From Actinocorallia sp039871655 (lineage in GTDB: Bacteria > Actinomycetota > Actinomycetes > Streptosporangiales > Streptosporangiaceae), in contig NZ_JBDPLZ010000002.1 of NCBI RefSeq assembly GCF_039871655.1, forward strand, positions 248,001-312,000: a stretch of 64,000 nt of DNA, in the 5' to 3' direction. Position 1 is the stretch's first letter, and the number at the start of each line of letters is the position of its first letter. This document shows positions 15,964-23,599 of this stretch, one piece after another. Made by a program: the position numbers and the translations under genes. Below the pieces are notes generated by a model. That model worked only from the letters and a program-made list of their open reading frames with translations, was not told the DNA's origin and searched no databases.

Positions 15964-18900
15964 GTGTACCTGAAGAGCCTCACCCTGCGCGGGTTCAAGT
16001 CCTTCGCCTCCTCGACGACGCTGCGCTTCGAGCCGGGGATCACCTGTGTGGTCGGCCCCAACGGCTCGGGCAAGTCCAACGTCGTCGACGCCCTCGCCTG
16101 GGTCATGGGCGAGCAGGGCGCCAAGTCCCTGCGCGGCGGCAAGATGGAGGACGTCATCTTCGCCGGCACCGCCAACCGGGCCCCGCTCGGCCGGGCCGAG
16201 GTGATCCTCACCATCGACAACTCCGACGGCGCCCTGCCGATCGACTACTCCGAGGTGACGATCAGCCGGCTGATGTTCCGGTCCGGCTCCAGCGAGTACT
16301 CCATCAACGGCGACGCCTGCCGCCTCCTGGACGTCCAGGAGCTGCTGTCGGACTCGGGCATCGGCCGCGAGATGCACGTGATCATCGGCCAGGGCCAGCT
16401 CGACCAGGTGCTGAACGCCGGGCCCGAGGGCCGCCGCGCCATCGTCGAGGAGGCCGCGGGCGTCCTCAAGCACCGCAAGCGCAAGGAGAAGGCGCTGCGC
16501 AAGCTCAGCGCCATGGAGGCCAACCTCACCCGGGTCTCCGACCTCACCACCGAGCTGCGCCGCCAGCTCAAGCCGCTGGGCAAGCAGGCCGAGATCGCCC
16601 GCAGGGCCGCGGTGATCCAGGCCGAGCTGCGCGACGCCAGGCTGCGGCTGCTCGCCGACGACCTGGTCACCCTGCGCGGGAAGCTGGAACAGGAGGCCGC
16701 CGACGAGGAGGCGGTCCGCCGCCGCCGCGCCGAGGTGGAAGGGGCGCTGGCCGCCGCGCAGGCGCGCGAGGAGGAGCTGGACGCCGAGTCCGCCGCCGCC
16801 GCGCCGGTCCTGGCCGCCGCCCAGGAGACGTGGTTCCGCCTGTCGTCGCTGAAGGAGCGGCTGCGCGGCGTCGCCGACCTGGCCGCCGAGCGGCACCGCA
16901 ACGCGGCGGAGTTCCAGCAGGACGAGAGGTTCGGGCGCGATCCGCAGGAGCTGGAGCGCGAGGCCGAGGAGGTCCGCGCCCAGGAGGAGGTCCTGGAGGA
17001 GCGGCTGGAGGACGCCCGCGAACGCCTGGAGGAGGCGGTCGCCGAACGGGCCTCGGGAGAATCGGCGCTGGCGTCCGAGGACCGCAGGCTCCAGGCGCTG
17101 GCCAGGGCCGCCGCCGAACGGCGGGACGCGCTGGCCGCCGAGCGCGCGCGGCTGGAGTCGCTGCGCAGCCGCCTGCAGGCGGCCGAAGCCGAGATCGGTC
17201 GGCTCACCGAGGCCCGGCTGTCCGCCGAGGACCGGGCCGAGGCGGCGCTGGCCGAGGCCGAGTCCTTCCAGGCCCAGGCCGCCGTGGATCCCGCGCTGAC
17301 CCGGGACCTGGAGCTGGCCGAGGAGGCGCTGGAGGAGGCCAAGGAGGGCGCGGGCGAGGCCCGCGCCGCGGTCGAGGAGCCGCAGCGAGCCCTGCGGGCC
17401 GCCCGCGACCAGGTGGCCTCCGTCCGCGCCGCCGACCAGCGCGCCCAGAAGGAGCTCACCGCGCTGCAGGCCAGGATCGAGGCGCTGGAACTCAGCCTCG
17501 GCTCGGCCGCCGACGGCGGAGAGGTCCTGCTGAACTCCGGCCTGGACGGGGTGCTCGGCACCCTGGCCGCCGAACTCGTGGTCAGGCCGGGCGCCGAGAC
17601 GGCGATCGCCGCGGCCCTCGGCGCGCTCACCGAGGCCGTCTCGGTCGCCTCGCTCGACACCGCGGCGCGGGCCCTGGCCTTCCTCGCCGAGCACGAGGCC
17701 GCGGCCGGGCTGGTCATCGGCTCCGATCTCCAGGACGCCGGGCCGGGAGCGAGGCCCGCCCGCACGGACGGGAGCGTCTGGGCGGCGGAGCTGGTGACGG
17801 TCCCCGAGCGGCTGAGGCCCGCGATCACCGCCCTGCTCGACGGCGTCGTCGTGGTGGACGACCTCGGCCGGGCCGCCGAACTCGTCCGGTCGGAGCCGGA
17901 ACTGCGCGCGGTGACCAGGGCCGGAGAGGTGCTGGGGGCGCACTGGGCACGCGGCGGGAGCGCCGGAGGCCAGGGGCTGCTGCGGATGCGCGCCACGCTC
18001 GACGAGGCGCGCGAGGCGCTGGTGCGGGCGGGAGAGGCCGCGGAGCTGGCCGCGGCCTCCCTGGAGGAGGCCGCCGAGGCCGAGAGCCGGGCGCAGAGCC
18101 TGCTGGAGGCCGCGCAGAGCCGCGTCAACCAGGCGCAGGCCGGGGTCAACCAGGCGCAGTCCGAACTGGACCGCGTCAGGGCGAGGCTGCGCGAGGCCGA
18201 CGCGGCGGCGGCGCAGGAGGCCAAGCAGGAGGCGCGGCTCCAGGCCGCCGCGCAGGCCGCCCGCCAGGAAGCCGAACGGCTCGCCCAGAACGTCGCGAAC
18301 GCCGAGCGGAACCGGGACCGGGACGCCGAGGCCCTGGCCGCGCTGGAAGAGGGATTCGAGGCCGAGGCGGCGCGCGAGCCGGAGGAGGAGCCGGACACCG
18401 AGATCCGCGACGAACTGGCCGACCGGGTCCAGGAGCTGCGCGGTCTGGAGATGGAGGCGCGGCTGGCGGTGCGCACGGCCGAAGAGCGGGTCGGCGCGCT
18501 CGCGGGCCGGGCCGACGCGCTGGAGCGGCAGGCCGAGGCCGAGCGCAGTGAGCGCGCCCAGGCGGTGGAGCGGCGGCGGAGGCGGGAGCGGCAGGCCCGG
18601 GTGGCGCAGGCCGTCCGGGAGGGCGCGGCGGTCGCGCTGGAGCGGATCGAGCGCTCCCTGGCCGTCGCGGTGGCCGAACGCGAGGAGGCCGAGCGGCGGC
18701 GGGCCGAGCGCGAGGAGGAGCTGAAGGTCGTCCGCGGGCGGGTCCGCGAGTACGGCACCCAGCTGGAGCGCCTGGTCAACGTGGTGCACGGCAGCGAGGT
18801 CGCCCGTGCCGAGCAGCGCCTGCGGCTGGAGCAGCTGGAGACCAGGGCGCTGGAGGAGTACGGCATGGAGGTGGAGGGGCTGATCTCCGAGTACGGCCCC

Positions 18901-19611
18901 GACCAGCCCGTGCCCCCGCAGGACCCGGAGGGCTCGCCCGAGCCCTTCGACCGCGCCGTCCAGGAGAAGCGGGCCAGGGCCGCCGAGCGCCAGATGACGC
19001 AGCTGGGCAAGGTCAACCCGCTGGCGCTGGAGGAGTTCGCGGCGCTGGAGGAGCGCCACGCCTTCCTCACCGCGCAGCTGGAGGACCTGAAGAAGACCCG
19101 CAAGGACCTCTTCGACATCGTCAAGGACGTCGACCGCAGGGTGCAGGAGGTCTTCGCCGCCGCCTACGCCGACACCGCCGAGCACTTCTCGGGGATCTTC
19201 GGCAGGCTGTTCCCCGGCGGCGAGGGCTCGCTGTCCCTCACCGACCCCGAGGACATGCTCGCCACCGGCATCGAGGTCGCCGCCCGCCCGCCGGGCAAGA
19301 AGGTCAAGCGCCTGTCCCTGCTGTCCGGCGGCGAGCGCTCCCTGGTGGCCGTCGCCTTCCTGGTCGCGGTGTTCAAGGCCAGGCCCAGCCCGTTCTATGT
19401 GCTGGACGAGGTCGAGGCGGCGCTGGACGACACCAACACCCAGCGGCTGATCAAGGTGTTCGAGGAGCTCAGGGAGTCCTCGCAGCTGATCATCATCACC
19501 CACCAGAAGCGCACCATGGAGGGCGCCGACGCACTGTACGGAGTGAGCATGCGCGGCGACGGCGTGAGCCAGGTGATCAGCCAGCGGCTGCGCGAGCACG
19601 AACCCGCCTGA
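15964..19611 (+). CDS. smc: Chromosome segregation protein SMC
   Basis: SMC forms the ring-shaped ATPase that loops and condenses chromosomes with ScpA and ScpB (not in this window). The 1215-aa protein has the head N-half VYLKSLTLRGFKSF and Walker A VVGPNGSGKSNVVDAL, a long Ala/Glu/Arg-rich coiled coil, a hinge at about residues 515-660 (LDGVLGTLAAELVV, SVWAAELVTVP), a second coil, and the C-half with signature LSLLSGGERSLVAVAFL, Walker B FYVLDEVEAALDD. GTG 15964 is the family start; an in-frame ATG-type extension to 15784 is not conserved. A TAAGCT element at 15882 may be its -10. Confidence 0.95.
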   Translation: MYLKSLTLRGFKSFASSTTLRFEPGITCVVGPNGSGKSNVVDALAWVMGEQGAKSLRGGKMEDVIFAGTANRAPLGRAEVILTIDNSDGALPIDYSEVTISRLMFRSGSSEYSINGDACRLLDVQELLSDSGIGREMHVIIGQGQLDQVLNAGPEGRRAIVEEAAGVLKHRKRKEKALRKLSAMEANLTRVSDLTTELRRQLKPLGKQAEIARRAAVIQAELRDARLRLLADDLVTLRGKLEQEAADEEAVRRRRAEVEGALAAAQAREEELDAESAAAAPVLAAAQETWFRLSSLKERLRGVADLAAERHRNAAEFQQDERFGRDPQELEREAEEVRAQEEVLEERLEDARERLEEAVAERASGESALASEDRRLQALARAAAERRDALAAERARLESLRSRLQAAEAEIGRLTEARLSAEDRAEAALAEAESFQAQAAVDPALTRDLELAEEALEEAKEGAGEARAAVEEPQRALRAARDQVASVRAADQRAQKELTALQARIEALELSLGSAADGGEVLLNSGLDGVLGTLAAELVVRPGAETAIAAALGALTEAVSVASLDTAARALAFLAEHEAAAGLVIGSDLQDAGPGARPARTDGSVWAAELVTVPERLRPAITALLDGVVVVDDLGRAAELVRSEPELRAVTRAGEVLGAHWARGGSAGGQGLLRMRATLDEAREALVRAGEAAELAAASLEEAAEAESRAQSLLEAAQSRVNQAQAGVNQAQSELDRVRARLREADAAAAQEAKQEARLQAAAQAARQEAERLAQNVANAERNRDRDAEALAALEEGFEAEAAREPEEEPDTEIRDELADRVQELRGLEMEARLAVRTAEERVGALAGRADALERQAEAERSERAQAVERRRRRERQARVAQAVREGAAVALERIERSLAVAVAEREEAERRRAEREEELKVVRGRVREYGTQLERLVNVVHGSEVARAEQRLRLEQLETRALEEYGMEVEGLISEYGPDQPVPPQDPEGSPEPFDRAVQEKRARAAERQMTQLGKVNPLALEEFAALEERHAFLTAQLEDLKKTRKDLFDIVKDVDRRVQEVFAAAYADTAEHFSGIFGRLFPGGEGSLSLTDPEDMLATGIEVAARPPGKKVKRLSLLSGGERSLVAVAFLVAVFKARPSPFYVLDEVEAALDDTNTQRLIKVFEELRESSQLIIITHQKRTMEGADALYGVSMRGDGVSQVISQRLREHEPA

Positions 19612-19693
19612 CTTTTCCGTTCACGGGCGGTGGAGCCGTTCCGGGAAGGGGATCAATCAGCGGTCGGGTTGAGTCTGCGAGACTGGACGGGCT

Positions 19694-20842
19694 ATGGAAT
19701 ATCTGATTCTCGGTATCGCGCTTTTCGTCATCTTGGCCGTGGGCGGGATGGTCGCCCTGCTGAGGTCCCGGTCGGGCCCGGGAACGCTGGAGGCACCGCC
19801 TGAAGCTCCGACGATCACCAGACCGGCGCCGCCGGCCGAGGAAGAGACGGCGGTCGTCACCCGGCCCGCCGAACGCCCGCCGCTGGCCGAACCGGTGGTG
19901 GTGCCCGAGATCGAGCTGCCGCCCCCGTCCGCGGGCCGGTTGCAGCGGCTGCGCGCCCGGCTGGCCCGCTCGCAGAGCACCCTCGGCCAGGGCCTGCTGA
20001 ACCTGCTGTCCCGCGAGTCGCTCACCGACGACGACTGGGACGAGATCGAGGACCTCCTGATCAGCGCCGACGTCGGCGTCGCGCCGTCCCGGATGATCGT
20101 GGACGAGCTGCGCACCCGGGTGAAGGTGACGGGGCAGCTCACGCCCGACCAGGTCCGCGCGCTGCTGCGGGAGCAGCTCGTCGCCCAGATCGGCCTCGAC
20201 CTGCCGAGGGCGCTGCATGTGGACGCGCACGGCGGGCATCCGGCCGTGGTGATGGTCGTCGGCGTCAACGGCACCGGCAAGACCACCACCACCGGCAAGC
20301 TGTCGCGGGTGCTGATCGGCGACGGCAAGCAGGTGCTGCTGGGAGCCGCCGACACCTTCCGCGCGGCGGCGGCCGAGCAGCTGACGACCTGGGGCGAGCG
20401 GGTCGGCGCGCGGGTGGTCCGGGGCCCGGAGGGCTCCGACCCGGCCAGCGTCGCCTTCGAGGCGGTCAAGCAGGGCATCCAGGACGGCGTGGACACCGTC
20501 ATCGTCGACACCGCCGGCCGCCTGCACACCAAGACCGGCCTGATGGACGAGCTGGGCAAGGTCAAGCGGGTCATCGAGAAGCAGGCCACGGTCGACGAGG
20601 TGCTGCTGGTGCTGGACGCCACCACCGGACAGAACGGGCTCACCCAGGCCCGGGTGTTCGCCGAGGTCGTGAACGTCACCGGCATCGCGCTGACCAAGCT
20701 CGACGGCACCGCCAAGGGCGGCATCGTCATCTCCGTCCAGCGCGAGCTGGGGGTGCCGGTCAAGCTGGTCGGGCTGGGCGAGGGCCCGGACGACCTCGCC
20801 CCGTTCGACCCCGAGGCCTTCGTGGACGCCATTTTGGGATAG
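19694..20842 (+). CDS. ftsY: Signal recognition particle receptor FtsY
   Basis: FtsY docks SRP-ribosome complexes at the membrane. This 382-aa protein has the actinobacterial arrangement: an N-terminal membrane helix (YLILGIALFVILAVGGMVALL), a Pro/Glu-rich linker, the NG domain with N region LGQGLLNLLSRESLTDDDWDEIEDLL, G1 GVNGTGKTTTTGKL, DTFRAAAAEQL, G3 DTAGRLHTKTGLMDEL, G4 TKLDGTAKGG and the C-terminal GEGPDDLAPFDPEAFVDAIL. It follows smc by 82 bp, as in many bacteria. Confidence 0.96.
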   Translation: MEYLILGIALFVILAVGGMVALLRSRSGPGTLEAPPEAPTITRPAPPAEEETAVVTRPAERPPLAEPVVVPEIELPPPSAGRLQRLRARLARSQSTLGQGLLNLLSRESLTDDDWDEIEDLLISADVGVAPSRMIVDELRTRVKVTGQLTPDQVRALLREQLVAQIGLDLPRALHVDAHGGHPAVVMVVGVNGTGKTTTTGKLSRVLIGDGKQVLLGAADTFRAAAAEQLTTWGERVGARVVRGPEGSDPASVAFEAVKQGIQDGVDTVIVDTAGRLHTKTGLMDELGKVKRVIEKQATVDEVLLVLDATTGQNGLTQARVFAEVVNVTGIALTKLDGTAKGGIVISVQRELGVPVKLVGLGEGPDDLAPFDPEAFVDAILG

Positions 20843-20895
20843 CGGGACCCTTCCGTGGCCTCCGGCCGGTCGATCTGTGATTCCGTGAAAGGAAA

Positions 20896-20924
20896 GGCGG
20901 CCGTCCGCGGTGCCGGCGGCCGCC
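20896..20924 (+). terminator. Hairpin after ftsY
   Basis: Arms GGCGGCCG and CGGCCGCC with a 13-base loop, 54 bp past ftsY; no T tract. Confidence 0.5.
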
Positions 20925-20967
20925 CACGGCTGTCAGTAGGTGCCAGGGATTCGGGGGTTTGATCTGC

Positions 20968-21639
20968 ATGGCCATACGCACCAGGAGACCGCATGGCGCC
21001 ACGGCCGAGGGAACGTCGGTCGGGATGGGCGCGATGCCACAGCTCAGCGCGGCGGAACGAACCTCTGAAGTGGCGTCCAGAGGCGCCGCCGTCGCCGCGG
21101 GAGTGCTGATCATCGGCACGCTGCTCCCCTGGGTGAGCGTCACCTTCTTCAGCGCGGCGACGCTCAACGGCGTCCGGATCTGGGAGGGCAGGCTCGCCAT
21201 GGTCCTGGCGGTCGCGGCGGGGGCCCTCGCCCTGGCCTCCCTCCTCCTGGAGGAGGTGGACCGCCGTGCCCTGCTGCTGGCCTCGGGGCTCTGCGGGGCA
21301 CTCGCCTTCATCGCCACGGCCGTCTTCGGGTTCCGTTTCCGCGACGCCCTGAACGTCCCCTCCGTCCTGGGCGACACCCAGGCGGGGGTCCTGGCCAGGG
21401 CCGGAGCCGGCCTCGACGCCGGCTGGTACCTGTCCATGGCCTCCGGCATCGTGCTGACCGCCCTGGCCGTCTGGGGTTACATGAGCATGCGCGGGAACCG
21501 GCCGTCCGAGGCGGTCCCCGGTATGGAATGGGTGGAACCGGGCACCCACCAGGGGTCCTCGCCGGGCGCCGGCACCACATCTCAGAGCACCGGGCAGAGC
21601 ACCGGACGGCAGGGCCCGTCCCCGGGCGACCGGGGCTGA
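20968..21639 (+). CDS. Four-helix membrane protein of unknown function
   Basis: About 223 aa with four predicted membrane segments: GAAVAAGVLIIGTLLPWVSV, LAMVLAVAAGALALASLLL, ALLLASGLCGALAFIATAVF and LSMASGIVLTALAVWGYMSM, plus a hydrophilic Ser/Thr/Gly-rich tail. The LPWV motif and spacing are seen in many small actinobacterial membrane proteins without known roles. The start is uncertain: ATG 20968 is used; ATG 21025 is possible. It is flanked by hairpins on both sides and so probably transcribed alone. Confidence 0.65.
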   Translation: MAIRTRRPHGATAEGTSVGMGAMPQLSAAERTSEVASRGAAVAAGVLIIGTLLPWVSVTFFSAATLNGVRIWEGRLAMVLAVAAGALALASLLLEEVDRRALLLASGLCGALAFIATAVFGFRFRDALNVPSVLGDTQAGVLARAGAGLDAGWYLSMASGIVLTALAVWGYMSMRGNRPSEAVPGMEWVEPGTHQGSSPGAGTTSQSTGQSTGRQGPSPGDRG

Positions 21640-21657
21640 GCCGGGACCGTACCCGAT

Positions 21658-21697
21658 CGCCGCCCTCCGAGGCCTCCGGAGCCTCAGGAGGGCGGCG
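21658..21697 (+). terminator. Strong hairpin terminator before amtB
   Basis: Perfect 11-bp arms CGCCGCCCTCC and GGAGGGCGGCG enclosing a second small stem (GAGGC/GCCTC). Ends the upstream membrane-protein gene. Confidence 0.7.
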
Positions 21698-21747
21698 GTT
21701 CCGTGCTCAGGGCCACCGGAACGCCTTCGCGGAAGGCTTTCGGAACG

Positions 21748-21805
21748 GTGCGAGAACGGAAACACTTAAGAAACATCGATGAGGCATGTTTCACACGTCG
21801 GAAAC
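21748..21805 (+). promoter_or_regulatory. GlnR-like box upstream of amtB
   Basis: GTGCG, GAAAC and GAAAC occur with exact six-base spacing at 21748, 21759 and 21770, followed by a GTTTC/GAAAC inverted pair at 21788-21805. The known actinobacterial GlnR site is GTnAC-n6-GAAAC repeated. Located about 80-140 bp before amtB, it suggests nitrogen control of the amtB-PII operon. Confidence 0.55.
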
Positions 21806-21885
21806 ATCGGTGCCCCCCGGGCGAAACCGCCAGGGAAGAGTCTTCTCGGCGAACGGAAAACCCGCACAGGAGGGCGCTCTCCGAG

Positions 21886-23178
21886 ATGGAAATCGACAGC
21901 GGCAATACAGCCTGGATTTTGACGAGCGCAGCGCTCGTCCTTCTGATGACGCCAGGACTCGCCTTTTTCTACGGCGGCATGAGCCGGGCCAAGTCAGTGC
22001 TCAACATGATGATGATGAGCTTCGTCAGCATGAGCATCGTCAGCATGGTCTGGGTGCTCTGGGGCTACTCGGTGGCCTTCGGCAGCGAGGGAGGCGTCCC
22101 CGCCTTCTTCGGCGGCCTGGACGTCTGGGGCCTGGTCGGCCTCGAGGCCACCGGCGAGGGCTACCCCGACCTGGCCTTCGTCGCCTTCCAGGCGACCTTC
22201 GCCATCATCACCGTCGCGCTGATCAGCGGCGCCATAGCGGACCGTACCAAGTTCATGACCTGGTGCGTGTTCGTCCCGATCTGGATCACCCTGGTCTACC
22301 TGCCGATCGCCCACTGGGTCTGGTTCAGCGAGGGCTGGATCTTCAAGCTCGGCGCGCTGGACTTCGCCGGCGGCACGGTCGTCCACATCAACGCCGGTTG
22401 CGCCGCGCTGGCGCTGGCCCTGGTCCTGGGCAAGCGCAAGGGCTGGCCGAAGGAGCCGATGCGTCCGCACAACCTGCCGTTCGTCCTGCTCGGCGCCGGT
22501 CTGCTGTGGTTCGGTTGGTTCGGCTTCAACGCCGGCTCGGCCCTGGCCGCCAACGAGACCGCCTCCCTGGCGTTCGTCAACACCATCGTCGCCACCGGTG
22601 CGGCGGGGTTCACGTGGATCATGGTCGAGAAGCTGCGTGACGGCGCCGCCACCACGCTGGGCATCGCCTCGGGCATCGTCGCCGGCCTGGTCGCCATCAC
22701 CCCGGCCGCCGCCACGATGACCCCGCTGGGCGCCCTGGTCCTGGGCCTGGTCGCCGGCGCCGTCTGCGCCGTCGCGGTCGGCCTGAAGTACAAGCTCGGC
22801 TACGACGACTCGCTCGACGTGGTCGGCGTCCACCTGGTCGGCGGCATCATCGGCGCCCTGGCCATCGGCGTGTGGGGCTCCGCCGCCCTCGGCGCGGACA
22901 GCCTCCTGTCGGACGGCAGCGCCACGCTGCTGGGCAAGCAGGCGATGGCGGTCGGCGCGACGATGGCCTACTCCTTCGTGGTGACCTTCATCCTCGGCAA
23001 GGTGCTCGACCTGACCATGGGCTTCCGGGTCGACGAAGAGGCCGAGGTCACGGGCATCGACATCGTCGAGCACGCGGAGAGCGCCTATGATCTGAACACC
23101 TCCAGCACCAGCGGCCTGGGCGGTTCCACCGCCGCCCCGATCGCCGGGGACATCAAGAAGGTCGAGGCCGACGCATGA
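21886..23178 (+). CDS. amtB: Ammonium transporter
   Basis: AmtB is a trimeric membrane channel for ammonium uptake. The 430-aa protein has about 11 membrane segments, the FFYGGMSRAKSVLNMMMMSF start, ATFAIITVALISGAIADR, the conserved pore histidines in VVHINAG and DVVGVHLVGG, and DSLDVVGVHLVGGIIGAL. The C-terminal tail TMGFRVDEEAEVTGIDIVEHAE is the PII-contacting segment; a further Ser/Gly-rich extension follows. ATG 21886 has AGGAGGG upstream. The stop overlaps the PII gene by 4 bp (ATGA), the usual amtB-glnK coupling. Confidence 0.96.
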   Translation: MEIDSGNTAWILTSAALVLLMTPGLAFFYGGMSRAKSVLNMMMMSFVSMSIVSMVWVLWGYSVAFGSEGGVPAFFGGLDVWGLVGLEATGEGYPDLAFVAFQATFAIITVALISGAIADRTKFMTWCVFVPIWITLVYLPIAHWVWFSEGWIFKLGALDFAGGTVVHINAGCAALALALVLGKRKGWPKEPMRPHNLPFVLLGAGLLWFGWFGFNAGSALAANETASLAFVNTIVATGAAGFTWIMVEKLRDGAATTLGIASGIVAGLVAITPAAATMTPLGALVLGLVAGAVCAVAVGLKYKLGYDDSLDVVGVHLVGGIIGALAIGVWGSAALGADSLLSDGSATLLGKQAMAVGATMAYSFVVTFILGKVLDLTMGFRVDEEAEVTGIDIVEHAESAYDLNTSSTSGLGGSTAAPIAGDIKKVEADA

Positions 23179-23513
23179 AGCTCATCACGGCGATCATCAA
23201 GCCCTTCAAGCTCGACGACGTGAAGGCAGCCCTGGAGACCTTCGGGGTCAAGGGGATGACGGTCAGCGAGGCCAGCGGCTTCGGCCGGCAGAAGGGCCAC
23301 ACCGAGGTCTACCGCGGCGCCGAGTACAAGGTCGACGTCGTACCGAAGATCCGCCTGGAGATCCTCGTCGAGGACGAGGACGCCGAAGAAGTCATCGACG
23401 TGGTCGTGAAGGCCGCGCAGACCGGCAAGATCGGCGACGGCAAGGTCTGGTCGACCCCGGTCGAGACGGTCGTCCGCGTGCGGACCGGAGAGACCGGAGC
23501 CGAGGCCCTCTAA
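23175..23513 (+). CDS. glnK: Nitrogen regulatory protein PII
   Basis: A 112-aa PII signal protein that reports nitrogen and energy status and plugs AmtB. It has KLITAIIKPFKLDDVKAAL, the T-loop GFGRQKGHTEVYRGAEY with the modified Tyr at about 51, and KIGDGKVWSTPVETVVRVRTGE at the ATP-binding end. In actinobacteria PII is adenylylated at that Tyr by the GlnD homologue, encoded next. Co-transcribed with amtB. Confidence 0.96.
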   Translation: MKLITAIIKPFKLDDVKAALETFGVKGMTVSEASGFGRQKGHTEVYRGAEYKVDVVPKIRLEILVEDEDAEEVIDVVVKAAQTGKIGDGKVWSTPVETVVRVRTGETGAEAL

Positions 23514-23541
23514 GCGGGGCAGCGGGTTCGGGGGAGAGCGC

Positions 23542-23574
23542 AGGGGCGTTCCGGAGCAGATCCGGGACGCCCCT
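23542..23574 (+). terminator. Hairpin between PII and glnD genes
   Basis: Arms AGGGGCGTTCCGG and CCGGGACGCCCCT (one mismatch) around seven bases, just before the glnD ribosome site; likely attenuates read-through into glnD. Confidence 0.6.
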
Positions 23575-23599
23575 AACTCTGTCGGGAGGAGAAAGGGAA

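Noticed and set aside
15787..19599. 1270-codon open frame antisense to smc
   Set aside because: Mirror of the high-GC codon bias of smc; Leu/Gly/Arg-rich without domains.
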